DNA of 64,000 bases from CAYIHX01 sp964363305 (GTDB taxonomy: Bacteria > Bdellovibrionota > UBA1018): positions 16,984 to 80,983 of the forward strand of contig CAYIHX010000012.1 in NCBI GenBank assembly GCA_964363305.1. The letters are read 5' to 3'. A model generated the notes under the pieces. That model worked only from the letters and a program-made list of their open reading frames with translations. It had not been told where the DNA came from and ran no database searches. This document shows positions 18,551 to 26,902 of this stretch, piece by piece (position 1 is the first letter of the stretch; the number at the start of each line of letters is the position of its first letter). Made by a program: the position numbers and the translations under genes.

Positions 18551-18984
18551 GAATCGATCACCAGGGTAACGGGCCCATCATTGACCAACGTCACCTTCAT
18601 GTCCGCCTGAAACTGCCCCCCCCGGGTTCGGACACCGAGACGCTCACTCACCTCAAGGGCCTGCTCGAACAAAGGACGGGCCACCTCCGGACGCGCGGCC
18701 GAAGAGAACCCCGGGCGATTCCCGCTCGCGGTATCCGCTAGCAAAGTGAATTGACTCACAATGAGATGCTCATACTCCTTATCCAGCAGAGAGCGGTTCA
18801 TCTTGCCTTGCTCATCCTCAAAAATCCTCAATTTGACAATCTTCGCAATGACCTTCTCCACCTGGAGAGGGGTGTCGCCGTCCGCGACCCCCAAAAGAGT
18901 CAGCAGGCCCGGACCGATCTCTCCGACGACGGTTCCTTCCACTTCCACCTTGGCCGAGAGTACCCGTTGAATCACCGCGCGCAT
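18547..18984 (-). CDS. dtd: D-aminoacyl-tRNA deacylase Dtd
   Basis: Dtd hydrolyses D-amino acids mischarged onto tRNA (classically D-Tyr-tRNA), protecting translation. The 145-residue protein opens with MRAVIQRVLSAKV and contains the conserved SQFTLLAD and the GNRPGFSSAA segment that form the cross-subunit active site of the dimer. It sits between a PBP gene (4-base gap) and rsmH (ATG-type overlap), so it is probably co-transcribed with the wall genes. The placement is unusual but makes some sense, as D-amino acids are used for peptidoglycan. Confidence 0.95.
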   Translation of the reverse strand: MRAVIQRVLSAKVEVEGTVVGEIGPGLLTLLGVADGDTPLQVEKVIAKIVKLRIFEDEQGKMNRSLLDKEYEHLIVSQFTLLADTASGNRPGFSSAARPEVARPLFEQALEVSERLGVRTRGGQFQADMKVTLVNDGPVTLVIDS

Positions 18985-18988
18985 CTCG

Positions 18989-20287
18989 CTACCTTCGAGC
19001 CTTGAAATAATACTCGATCGCCCTTCTCGCCAGGTAGGAGGACTTCACCCTCCAATACTCTTTGTGAACGGTAAGAGCGGCGATAGCGATTCGATCTGGA
19101 CCATTATCGGCATAACCGACAAACCAATCGTATTTCCCGGGCGGATCATCACCTTTCAATGAGCCAGTCTTCCCACCCACTTCAACGGCTCGAGCCAACC
19201 CTCTCCCAAAGCCGCGAAAAGACCCCCGAGAGGTCCCCCTTCGAATGGTTTCTCTCATCAGCCCCCGAATCGCGCGAGCAGTACCCACATCAAGCGCCTC
19301 CGAAGCAACCTTCGGCAAAGCATCATACACCTGAGTGCCATCCTGCCGGTGCACCGACCCAACCACCCACGGCTCCATCATCACGCCATCATTCACAATG
19401 GCGGCGGCCATCAGCGCCCCCTGCATAGGAGACATTCGATTGTCCTTGGTAAACCCCGACGCCGCCTCCGCCATCTCCCAGCGATCCTCGCCAAACTTCG
19501 CGACGCTCTCCTGGATCGGGATCTCACCCGCAATTTTTCGATTAAAACCGAGGCGCCCCGCATAATCCCGAAGGTTTCCCGCCGAGAGGGAGAAAGCGCC
19601 AATCTTGCCAAAAACTGTATTCACTGAACGAGCAAAAGCGTCCCGCAACGTCATGGAACGGGTCCACCGATTGTGCTCGTTTTTGAGCACGTTGCTTCGA
19701 TAAAGCGTATGGTTTCGACCGTTAAACGTAATGACGGTGTCGCCACTAAAATCCTTTTCAGCAATCACCGCTGCCGCCGTCACAACCTTAAAGACCGATG
19801 CCGAGGGAAATGTCGCGCGCAGAGCCAGGTGATCAGGACCATCATCACTCTTCGGCCAGGACCTTCTGCGGCCGGGTGCTTCATAACTGAGAAGGGCAAG
19901 CACTCGGCCGGTAACTGCATCCATGGCCACAAACGCGCCGTAATCAGGGCGATATTCCCTATACAGCGCCTCCATCGCCCGTTGTAGACTACTATCAAAG
20001 GAATATTGAACGATCAGGGGTTGCTCGAAACCCTCCAGTTTGAGCTCGTTCGACAAACTTAAAAATCCTCCTGCCGACTCAATCGCTGAAGCAACCCTCT
20101 TCTGAAAGCTCCCATGCTCGGCGTAGCGCGATTGTATCCGCTCCTCCGCCACCAGTTGGCGGAGGTAAAGCACGACCGCAAAAATCGTCGAAACCAGTAT
20201 GAGACTTACCCCAGCCAGCCATGCCCTGCGGACAAGTGGACGCTCAAGTACAAGCGGTGCCCATCTCGGTGGACGTAGTTTCGACAT
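18989..20287 (-). CDS. Penicillin-binding protein, transpeptidase domain (class B-like)
   Basis: This is a peptidoglycan transpeptidase separate from FtsI. From the ATG at 20287, which has an AGGA element nine bases upstream, the protein is 432 residues. It has one N-terminal transmembrane helix (about residues 24-42) and a transpeptidase domain starting near residue 100. The active-site motifs are SVFK (Ser164, Lys167), SVN in RSVNTVF, and KTG in GGKTGSL. A longer TTG start at 20389, overlapping mtgA, is possible but has no visible ribosome-binding site. There is no glycosyltransferase domain of its own, but mtgA lies immediately upstream, so the two may act together like a split class A PBP. 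The exact subfamily is uncertain. Confidence 0.88.
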   Translation of the reverse strand: MSKLRPPRWAPLVLERPLVRRAWLAGVSLILVSTIFAVVLYLRQLVAEERIQSRYAEHGSFQKRVASAIESAGGFLSLSNELKLEGFEQPLIVQYSFDSSLQRAMEALYREYRPDYGAFVAMDAVTGRVLALLSYEAPGRRRSWPKSDDGPDHLALRATFPSASVFKVVTAAAVIAEKDFSGDTVITFNGRNHTLYRSNVLKNEHNRWTRSMTLRDAFARSVNTVFGKIGAFSLSAGNLRDYAGRLGFNRKIAGEIPIQESVAKFGEDRWEMAEAASGFTKDNRMSPMQGALMAAAIVNDGVMMEPWVVGSVHRQDGTQVYDALPKVASEALDVGTARAIRGLMRETIRRGTSRGSFRGFGRGLARAVEVGGKTGSLKGDDPPGKYDWFVGYADNGPDRIAIAALTVHKEYWRVKSSYLARRAIEYYFKARR

Positions 20288-20385
20288 CTGGTTGGATCCT
20301 AACTGCAATCGAATGGGCTCCGTCCCCGTCTCATCATAAGACGCCAAGAGACTATACCGATTGTCACGGATTCTAGAAACCCCGG

Positions 20386-21300
20386 TCAAGGTGCGTGATC
20401 AGCTTCCGGATCTTCCGTCACAGTCTTGTCGCTCGGCTCCGGCAGTTCAACCTCATCCACCGTAGAGGGGGGCGGAAGGTCGGGCGTCTCTGGAATTTCA
20501 AAAGAAAGCTGGATTGCGTCCTCACGCTCGTAGAGTTCTTGAGCCATATATTTGCCCATCACCATCTTCCTCATGATGTTCCGAATCGTTCGCCTCGCAT
20601 AACTCGTCAGACGATGGTCCCGAAAAGACTGGCTATAGCGCTTGGGGCTGGGCAAAAGCATCGCTAAAAAAGCGCTCTCTTTAGGGGTGAGGTCGGCGGG
20701 AAGCTTGTCGAAATACCGATGGGCGGCTGCACCGATCCCGTAGATGCCATCTCCCCACTCGACGACGTTGAAGTAGATCTCAAGAATCCGCCGCTTAGAC
20801 ACTTTCTGATCCAATTCAACGGAGAGTACGAATTCCCTGAATTTTCGCCAAAGGGTCTTGTCCTGTTCCAGGAAAACATTTTTAACGACCTGTTGCGTGA
20901 TGGTGCTTGCTCCACGAGCAAACCGCCCCTCGACCAAGTCCTTCTTCAACGCTTCCTTCATTTCGTTCGCGTCGTACCCGTCATGGGTAAAAAACGACCA
21001 ATCTTCGCTCACGACTACTGCTCCGATGAGATAGGGGGAAACGGCTTGGACGGACACCCATCCCGGCGGGACCCCCTTCCGAAGCTGAATGCGCGGCCGT
21101 TCGTTTCGTCTCGCCCTCTCCAGCCACGGATAATAGGTTCGAAGCCTCCCCATCTCGGGAAAAGCGTTCCGAATCACCTTATATCCAAACGACCCCACCC
21201 CCAGGATCACTAACGACATGAGGGCGAGCAGGGCCCAAAAACCCGGACGACTGAGGACGGCCACCTGAGAATTGGAGTTGGAGTTTTTGCCACGACCCAT
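20386..21300 (-). CDS. mtgA: Monofunctional biosynthetic peptidoglycan transglycosylase MtgA
   Basis: This GT51 glycosyltransferase polymerises lipid II into glycan strands in the periplasm. One transmembrane helix (WALLALMSLVILGVG) is followed by the GT51 motifs: VSEDWSFFTHDG with the catalytic Glu, RGASTITQQVVKN, ILEIYFNVVEWGDGIYGIG, and KESAFLAMLLPSP. There is no transpeptidase domain. An acidic, proline-containing tail of about 40 residues follows. ATG 21300 is chosen; a GTG six codons upstream is also open. It is the first gene of the run leading into the dcw cluster and is divergent from the AMP nucleosidase gene across about 90 bases. Confidence 0.94.
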   Translation of the reverse strand: MGRGKNSNSNSQVAVLSRPGFWALLALMSLVILGVGSFGYKVIRNAFPEMGRLRTYYPWLERARRNERPRIQLRKGVPPGWVSVQAVSPYLIGAVVVSEDWSFFTHDGYDANEMKEALKKDLVEGRFARGASTITQQVVKNVFLEQDKTLWRKFREFVLSVELDQKVSKRRILEIYFNVVEWGDGIYGIGAAAHRYFDKLPADLTPKESAFLAMLLPSPKRYSQSFRDHRLTSYARRTIRNIMRKMVMGKYMAQELYEREDAIQLSFEIPETPDLPPPSTVDEVELPEPSDKTVTEDPEADHAP

Positions 21301-21388
21301 GCGAGACCGCAGTATCACACATTAATGCACCGAGCCACAAAGCCCTTGCGGACTTGTGCCCATTTCTCGCACTAGGTAAGCTACAGAG

Positions 21389-22318
21389 GTGCAGAACAAA
21401 AAGAAGACCAAGAAGGCCACGCCTCGGGGTCGCCCGGAGCGTCTGGTTGAGACCGAGTTCGAACGAACCGCGAATGAGTATCAGATGAAAATTGCGGCGA
21501 TGAACAACCCCTTCATCATCCCGAACAACAATCGGATCTATTCCAACTCCGAAAAATTTCGCATCGCAAAAGACACGCTCGAACGCTACACCGGGAGCAC
21601 GGCGGAGAAATTCCGCAAACAAGTCATCCTCACCAACTTCGGATACTATGTCGAACGTTTCGGCCTACTCTGGGGAGATTCTCAGCACAAGGGTTCAGTT
21701 TTTTCTGTCGTGCACAGCAAGCGGGCTGACGTATCGATCGTGAATTTTTCGGTTGGGGCCCCCACGGCGGCCCTCATCATCGAACTTCTCGCGACCATCG
21801 AGCCCAAGGCCGTTCTTCTTTTAGGTATGTGCGGTGGCCTACATCGGTCGCTTAAGCTGGGAGATTTCGTCCTCCCCACGGCTGCGATCCGCGACGAAGG
21901 CGTTTCCCGTCATTTCATGCCGCCGCAGGTTCCCGCTCTGCCCACGTTCAAAATTCAGAAATTCATCTCGCAGATCCTGGTTGAGCAAGGACTCGACTAC
22001 CGTACCGGCGTCATCCATTCGACCGACTACCGCTTCTGGGAATTTGACAATCGCTTCCGCGCACAGCTCCATGAGGAGCGCGCCCTCGCGATCGAGATGG
22101 AAACCGCAGCGCTGTTTGTGGCCGGGTTTGCCGCGAAAGTTCCCATCGGCGCGCTTCTTTTGGTGTCCGACCTTCCGCTGACCCGCGATGGGATCAAGAC
22201 AAAAAAATCTGCAAAGAAGGTGTTCCGTCAGTACACTGACATGCATCTCGAAATTGGAATCAAGGCGATGAGTGAAATCGCGGAACGCGGCGAACACATT
22301 CGCCACTACAAATGGTGA
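21389..22318 (+). CDS. amn: AMP nucleosidase
   Basis: This nucleoside-phosphorylase-superfamily enzyme is predicted to hydrolyse AMP to adenine and ribose 5-phosphate. The 309-residue protein resembles the short AMN-like AMP nucleosidases seen in Bacteroidetes rather than the longer E. coli Amn. Diagnostic segments are ILTNFGYYVERFG, VLLLGMCGGLHRSLKLGDFVLPTAAIRDEG, the substrate-binding EMETAALFVAGFA, and LLVSDLPLTRDG. The first 50 or so residues are basic and poorly conserved. The GTG start at 21389 lacks a good ribosome-binding site and an ATG at 21485 is an alternative. mreB follows after 13 bases. Confidence 0.9.
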   Translation: MQNKKKTKKATPRGRPERLVETEFERTANEYQMKIAAMNNPFIIPNNNRIYSNSEKFRIAKDTLERYTGSTAEKFRKQVILTNFGYYVERFGLLWGDSQHKGSVFSVVHSKRADVSIVNFSVGAPTAALIIELLATIEPKAVLLLGMCGGLHRSLKLGDFVLPTAAIRDEGVSRHFMPPQVPALPTFKIQKFISQILVEQGLDYRTGVIHSTDYRFWEFDNRFRAQLHEERALAIEMETAALFVAGFAAKVPIGALLLVSDLPLTRDGIKTKKSAKKVFRQYTDMHLEIGIKAMSEIAERGEHIRHYKW

Positions 22319-22331
22319 GACAGGAAAACAA

Positions 22332-23363
22332 ATGCTGAAGAAGATACTCGATTTCTTCTCGAATGACTTAGCGATCGATCTAGGCACGGCCAACACCCTG
22401 GTCTATGCCCGAGACCGGGGAATCATCATCAACGAACCCTCCGTGGTAGCCATTCACCGAAATGCTCGCGGTCAGACCCGTGTGCTCGCGGTCGGAAAGG
22501 AGGCCAAGGACATGCTGGGTAGGACGCCCGGGTCAATCCAAGCCATCCGGCCCCTGCGAGACGGCGTCATCTCCGACTTCGAAGTCACTCAGTCGATGCT
22601 CAGGTATTTCATCCAGAAGGCCAGCGAACGCCGAACATTCATCCGGCCCCGCATTATTATCTGCATTCCCTTCGGAATCACGCAGGTCGAGAAGCGGGCC
22701 GTGAAAGAGTCCGCTCAGTCAGCCGGCGCCCGAGAGGTTTATCTCATTGAGGAGCCGATGGCCGCCGCCCTCGGCGCCGGACTTCCCATCCGAGAGCCCA
22801 GCGGCAACATGATCGTGGACATTGGCGGGGGAACGACCGAAGTGGCCGTCATCTCCCTCGGAGGCATCGTTTACTCCCGCTCCGTCCGTGTCGCCGGCGA
22901 TAAGTTTGATGAGGCCATCATGAGCTACATCAAACGAAAATACAGCCTCCTGATCGGAGAAAGAACCGCCGAACAGATCAAGCTTTCCATCGGCTGCGCT
23001 TATCCGTTCGAAGAAGAGAAAACTTACGAAGTCAAAGGGCGAGACCTCATCAGCGGAGCGCCCAAGACCATCGAGGTGAACTCCGAGGAGATTCGGGACG
23101 CTTTGGCTGAACCCGTCTCCGCGGTCGTTGATGCAATCAAGACCGCCCTCGAACGAACTCCTCCGGAGCTCGCGGCGGATATCGTCGACAACGGCATCAT
23201 CCTGGCTGGTGGAGGAGCTTTGTTGGCAAACCTGGATATTCTGATCAAGGAGAAGACAGGCCTGCCAGTCGCTTTAGCAGAAGATCCTCTGACCTGTGTC
23301 GTGCGCGGCTCCGGAAAGGCTCTCCAAGATCTTGATCTCCTCAGGAAAGTTACTGTCATCTAG
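22332..23363 (+). CDS. mreB: Rod shape-determining actin homologue MreB
   Basis: MreB is the actin-like filament protein that positions lateral wall synthesis. The start at 22332 (MLKKILDFFSNDLAIDLGTANTL) follows an AGGA element; an upstream in-frame start inside amn is discounted. The 343-residue product shows the phosphate-1 motif DLGTANTLVY, the phosphate-2 motif MIVDIGGGTTEVAVISLGG, and LAGGGALL in the C-terminal lobe. The N-terminal amphipathic region is retained. Unlike the usual arrangement, mreC and mreD do not follow; the next gene encodes a PilZ protein. Confidence 0.97.
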   Translation: MLKKILDFFSNDLAIDLGTANTLVYARDRGIIINEPSVVAIHRNARGQTRVLAVGKEAKDMLGRTPGSIQAIRPLRDGVISDFEVTQSMLRYFIQKASERRTFIRPRIIICIPFGITQVEKRAVKESAQSAGAREVYLIEEPMAAALGAGLPIREPSGNMIVDIGGGTTEVAVISLGGIVYSRSVRVAGDKFDEAIMSYIKRKYSLLIGERTAEQIKLSIGCAYPFEEEKTYEVKGRDLISGAPKTIEVNSEEIRDALAEPVSAVVDAIKTALERTPPELAADIVDNGIILAGGGALLANLDILIKEKTGLPVALAEDPLTCVVRGSGKALQDLDLLRKVTVI

Positions 23364-23372
23364 GCGAAGACC

Positions 23373-24110
23373 ATGAGCATGACTCCATCCGGCGATTTTC
23401 AGCCTGTCACGGAGGAGAAGGAAAGGGAGCAGCTCCTCCTCGAGGGGGCGCGCTCCCTCGCCTCCGCCTTCATCTGGACCCAAGGACGGGACCTCCAGCT
23501 ACGGACTCATCTGCAGGTTTACGACGCCGTTGACGGTGTCCTTTTCTTCACCACGCCCGCTCACTTTGACTCCACCGCATTTTCTTCGGAGATCACTCAA
23601 CAGGACAATTCAAACTGCCTCTTCAGCCTCTCGCTGTCCCGAGCGAACGTGTTCTTCAAAAGCGCATACCTGGGGGTCGATCCAGGCGGGCTCAAATTTA
23701 AGGCGCCGACCGCGCTTTTTAAAATTCAACGCCGCAAAGATCTCCGCCACATCATCCCGGAGACCGTGAGTCTTCGGGCAAATTTTATCGACCCGACCTT
23801 TCCGTCGAAGAGGATGACCAAAAAAGTCCTCGACATCAGTGCCGGCGGATTGAGTCTCCTCATTCAGCCCAGTGACGAGCCCCTTTTTCAAAACAACCTC
23901 ATTCTCGCCGACCTTCACGTCCAGGTGAATGGCCGACTGATCAAAGCAAAAGCGGAGGTCCGGCACTCCCGCCCCCAGCCAAGCGGAACACTCAATCCGG
24001 GCACGAAGGTGGGTATCCAGTTTTACGACCTTCGCCCGACAGACGCCGATTGGATCGCCGCGTTTGTTTTCGAGGAAACCCGAAAAGTCTTCCAACGGTT
24101 GATGGATTGA
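23373..24110 (+). CDS. PilZ-domain protein (YcgR-like)
   Basis: This is a probable cyclic-di-GMP receptor. The C-terminal half holds a PilZ domain with the ligand-binding RxxxR motif (QRRKDLRH, near residue 120) and the DISAGG motif about 35 residues later, both needed for c-di-GMP binding. The N-terminal 110 residues look like the YcgR-type flagellar-brake domain. The protein has 245 residues and no membrane segment. It follows mreB by nine bases on the same strand, so c-di-GMP signalling may be co-expressed with cell-shape control. Its partner and output are unknown. Confidence 0.85.
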   Translation: MSMTPSGDFQPVTEEKEREQLLLEGARSLASAFIWTQGRDLQLRTHLQVYDAVDGVLFFTTPAHFDSTAFSSEITQQDNSNCLFSLSLSRANVFFKSAYLGVDPGGLKFKAPTALFKIQRRKDLRHIIPETVSLRANFIDPTFPSKRMTKKVLDISAGGLSLLIQPSDEPLFQNNLILADLHVQVNGRLIKAKAEVRHSRPQPSGTLNPGTKVGIQFYDLRPTDADWIAAFVFEETRKVFQRLMD

Positions 24111-24125
24111 AAGGATTTTGGATCG

Positions 24126-24728
24126 ATGGCTTATAACCCGAAGGATTATTACTTCTTTAAAGCCAAAAAAGAGAACTTTGTCGCGCGCTCCGCCTTCAAG
24201 CTTGAGGAGATCGACCGTCGCTACCGAATCATCTACCCCGGCATGAAGATCCTCGACCTCGGGGCCGCCCCCGGAAGTTGGGCTCAATACTGTTCGAGGA
24301 AAATCGGCTCGCAGGGACGAATCCTGGGGGTCGACCTCGTCCCGGTGAGGGTCACCCTACCCAATGCAAAATTTCTGGTCGCCGACATGCGTGAGGTTGA
24401 CCTGGCTGCCACGATGGAGGCCGAGGGAATCGCACCCCCTTTTGACGTCGTTCTGTCTGACATGGCTCCGAAGACGATCGGAATCAAGGATGCGGACCAG
24501 ATGCGCTCCTTTGAACTTTCCGTCCTCGCTCTGGAGACGGCTTGCCGATTCGTCAAGAAAGGGGGCTCATTCGTCGTAAAATTTTTCCATAGCGAAGAGT
24601 TTGGGAATCTACGATCCCAGATCAAGACCCACTTCGAAAAGGTCTCGGTGTTGCGACCCGAGAGCACCCGCAAGGAAAGCAAAGAGATCTTCCTCGTGGG
24701 CCTCGGCTTCAAAGGTAAATCACCCTGA
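24126..24728 (+). CDS. rlmE: 23S rRNA 2'-O-ribose U2552 methyltransferase RlmE
   Basis: RlmE (FtsJ/RrmJ) methylates the 2'-OH of U2552 in the 50S subunit. The 200-residue protein has RSAFKLEEIDRRY with the catalytic Lys, the SAM motif ILDLGAAPGSWAQYCS, the catalytic Asp region VVLSDMAPKTIG, and GGSFVVKFFHSEE with the second catalytic Lys. Length and motif order match the family. It is followed by a reductase gene whose start shares a base with its stop (TGATG). Confidence 0.95.
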   Translation: MAYNPKDYYFFKAKKENFVARSAFKLEEIDRRYRIIYPGMKILDLGAAPGSWAQYCSRKIGSQGRILGVDLVPVRVTLPNAKFLVADMREVDLAATMEAEGIAPPFDVVLSDMAPKTIGIKDADQMRSFELSVLALETACRFVKKGGSFVVKFFHSEEFGNLRSQIKTHFEKVSVLRPESTRKESKEIFLVGLGFKGKSP

Positions 24729-25381
24729 TGGAAGTCATCGCAAATCTCGCCACCAGCCTCGACGGTAAAATCGCCACCGCTCATCGAGAGTTCTTCCCCC
24801 TGGGCACCCAAACTGATTGGGCTCAGATGATCGAGCTCCGCGCCACCGTGGATGCTGTCATCTTCGGGGCTGCCACCTTACGGGCTTTTCGGGGCTTCTG
24901 TGGCGCGCCGAAGGACTCCCCTTCGCAACCGGCGAACGTCGTCATGAGCTCCAAGCTTGAGGGGTTTTCTCTCCAATGGCCCTTCTTCAAAGAGCCAACT
25001 CGCAAGCGAATTCTGGTGGTGACCAGCCCCATCACCCGAAAGGCAGCCAGCACTTTCGGCTCAAAGGCCGACCTCGTGCGCCTGAAACCCGGACCCCGAC
25101 TCGCAATTCACCTTCTCAAGGAGCTAAAGAAACGCGGTATGAAACGCGTCCTGATTGAAGGCGGCGGCTCGATCATGTGGGAGTTTGCACGTCACAATCT
25201 CATCGATGAATATCACGTCACGCTGACCCCGCGCATTCTGGGCGGCGCAGCCGCGCCCACCCTAGTCGATGGCGACGGGTTTAATCCGAAAAAGGTGCTG
25301 AATCTCAAGCTCATCGAAGCCCGCCCCATCGGAGATGAACTTTACCTCCTCTACCGAAAAACGGCGAGGAGGGGCGCCTAG
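24728..25381 (+). CDS. RibD C-terminal-type (dihydrofolate-reductase-fold) reductase
   Basis: The 217-residue protein matches the reductase half of RibD, with NLATSLDGKIAT at the N-terminus, DAVIFGAATLRA, the GxxGGGS-type motif VLIEGGGSIMWEF, and LIDEYHVTLTPRILGG. In RibD this domain reduces the ribosyl side chain of a riboflavin precursor with NADPH. Here it is stand-alone, with no deaminase domain and no other rib genes nearby, so riboflavin synthesis is only one possibility. It is translationally coupled to rlmE and is the last gene of the plus-strand run starting at amn. Confidence 0.82.
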   Translation: MEVIANLATSLDGKIATAHREFFPLGTQTDWAQMIELRATVDAVIFGAATLRAFRGFCGAPKDSPSQPANVVMSSKLEGFSLQWPFFKEPTRKRILVVTSPITRKAASTFGSKADLVRLKPGPRLAIHLLKELKKRGMKRVLIEGGGSIMWEFARHNLIDEYHVTLTPRILGGAAAPTLVDGDGFNPKKVLNLKLIEARPIGDELYLLYRKTARRGA

Positions 25382-25396
25382 GTTCTGGCCCCGCAC

Positions 25397-25609
25397 CTAA
25401 AACCGAATTCGGTCATTTCCCGGGCAATCTGGGCACGGAGCGGCAATCTCTTTGGCCAAGCGCTGCCAGACACGCCCCACCGGCCTTCGTAGCGCCAATG
25501 AGAACGCGCTGATCAAAGCAACGGCGATGACCAGGCTCAAAACGTACTCCAGCAGAGCCTGACCAGACTCATTGTCGATTTCTTGAGACAGCAGGGTGCG
25601 AGGACTCAC
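25397..25609 (-). CDS. Small Flp-pilin/TadE-like membrane protein
   Basis: A 70-residue product with a single hydrophobic helix preceded by GQALLEYVLSLVIA, the pattern seen at the start of Flp-type pilins and TadE-like pseudopilins. A basic segment follows, then a cysteine pair (CPDCP) near the C-terminus. The GTG start at 25609 is a guess, as no clear ribosome-binding site is seen. It stands alone on the minus strand between two plus-strand genes with no tad secretion genes nearby. It could be an orphan pilin-like protein or a small membrane protein of other function. Confidence 0.55.
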   Translation of the reverse strand: MSPRTLLSQEIDNESGQALLEYVLSLVIAVALISAFSLALRRPVGRVWQRLAKEIAAPCPDCPGNDRIRF

Positions 25610-25634
25610 CTTTATAGTGTAAACTGAAAACCAG

Positions 25635-26273
25635 ATGAGCTCTACAGAGACTCCCGATGGCCCCATTCTTCCTCCTCTCCCCCCTTCGCGAACTCTTCTT
25701 TCGCGGATGAATCGGGTCGTCATTCCCGTTTTGGTCATTTCCGCCGCTGTAATCTTGGGCCTATCTACTCTGCGCCTCTGGCTAGGGAGCCATGACCCGA
25801 GTAAGGAAACGTCAACTGAGACTGCAGAAGAAGAAGACCTCGTCGGAACCATTCTCCCCGATTTTCCCATCCAAGTGTACGGCGAGCCCAGCGCGAGCGC
25901 CCTGAGTGCCCATCTGGGGAAGGTCACCCTCATCAATTTTTGGGCCACCTGGTGCGAAGCCTGCATTGTCGAGATGCCTTCCATTCGGAAATTGCGCGCG
26001 GCCTTCCACTCACGGGGCTTCGAAGTCCTCGCCGTCAGTCTGGACGAAAACCCATCTGAAGTGCTGCCAAAGGCCATCAAAGAGTTCGGCCTGGATTTCG
26101 GTATCTTTCTCGACCCCGATCAGAAGATTTCCGATCACTTTGATGTTCATGCAATTCCCTTCACGGCGGTGATCGCCCATGACCGCAGAATTCTCTTTAC
26201 CGAATCGGGCGAGCGAGACTGGAATTCCAAAGAGGTCCACGACCTCATGCAAGGTTGGCTCAAGGCGCCATGA
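25635..26273 (+). CDS. TlpA-like membrane-anchored thioredoxin-fold protein
   Basis: The 212-residue protein has one transmembrane helix near residues 34-52, then an exported thioredoxin-fold domain. It shows TLINFWATWCEACIVEMPSI, with CEAC as the redox-active CxxC, and a cis-proline in AIPFTAVI. This is the TlpA/ResA/AhpC-TSA layout, so it is predicted to reduce or exchange disulfides in the periplasm. The substrate is not evident, though cytochrome c maturation and the cysteine-rich proteins around 50 kb are conceivable clients. The stop overlaps the next start as ATGA. Confidence 0.88.
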   Translation: MSSTETPDGPILPPLPPSRTLLSRMNRVVIPVLVISAAVILGLSTLRLWLGSHDPSKETSTETAEEEDLVGTILPDFPIQVYGEPSASALSAHLGKVTLINFWATWCEACIVEMPSIRKLRAAFHSRGFEVLAVSLDENPSEVLPKAIKEFGLDFGIFLDPDQKISDHFDVHAIPFTAVIAHDRRILFTESGERDWNSKEVHDLMQGWLKAP

Positions 26274-26902
26274 GAGATCTCCCGCTGTTTTTAACTCGGG
26301 AAACAAAACTTTTCTGGGGACTCTCCCTCTACGCCGTTGCAGGGTCCGCGTACCTCCTCACGAACCACTTTCCCTTACGCCCGCCTATCGAGCTCCCGAT
26401 GACCTCCCTGGATAACTGGGTACCATTTTTGCCTTACACGCTCTGGATCTACCTCAGTGAGTATCTGTTTTTCCTCGTCGTCTACTACCACATTGAAAAT
26501 CTCGACACGGCCAACAAGTACCTCTACGCGCTCGCTGCCCTGTCCGCGATCTCAGCGCTGATTTTCATTGTTTTTCCCACCACCTATCCTCGGCACCTTT
26601 TTCCGTTGCCAGGAGATCTCGATCCGTTTACGGCTTTTTCGTTCAGAATTCTTCGGGAGTCAGACAATCCAACGAACTGCAGCCCCAGTCTTCATGTCAG
26701 CAGCGTGTTCCTCTCCGCCTTCCTTTTCATCAACGAGCAGAAAAAAAAATTGGCTAACTTCCTCTTTTGGGGCGTGCTCATCGCGCTCTCCACCCTCACG
26801 ACGAAACAGCACTACCTGGCGGACGTCGTGAGCGGCATCGCCCTCTCCCTGGCGGTCTACCTGTATTTTTTCAAAATTGCCCGCTATTCGCGAGTCGAAT
26901 AA
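26270..26902 (+). CDS. PAP2-superfamily-like integral membrane protein
   Basis: A 210-residue polytopic protein with about six hydrophobic segments. Phosphatase motifs of the PAP2 superfamily can be read as NCSPSLHVSS (second motif, with His) and KQHYLADVVSG (third motif, HxxxD). The order and spacing resemble the inositol-phosphorylceramide-synthase/aureobasidin-resistance-like branch. A lipid phosphatase or phosphotransferase role is inferred. ATG 26270 overlaps the thioredoxin gene stop (ATGA). Its last 19 bases overlap the 3' end of hutI on the other strand. Confidence 0.78.
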   Translation: MRDLPLFLTRETKLFWGLSLYAVAGSAYLLTNHFPLRPPIELPMTSLDNWVPFLPYTLWIYLSEYLFFLVVYYHIENLDTANKYLYALAALSAISALIFIVFPTTYPRHLFPLPGDLDPFTAFSFRILRESDNPTNCSPSLHVSSVFLSAFLFINEQKKKLANFLFWGVLIALSTLTTKQHYLADVVSGIALSLAVYLYFFKIARYSRVE

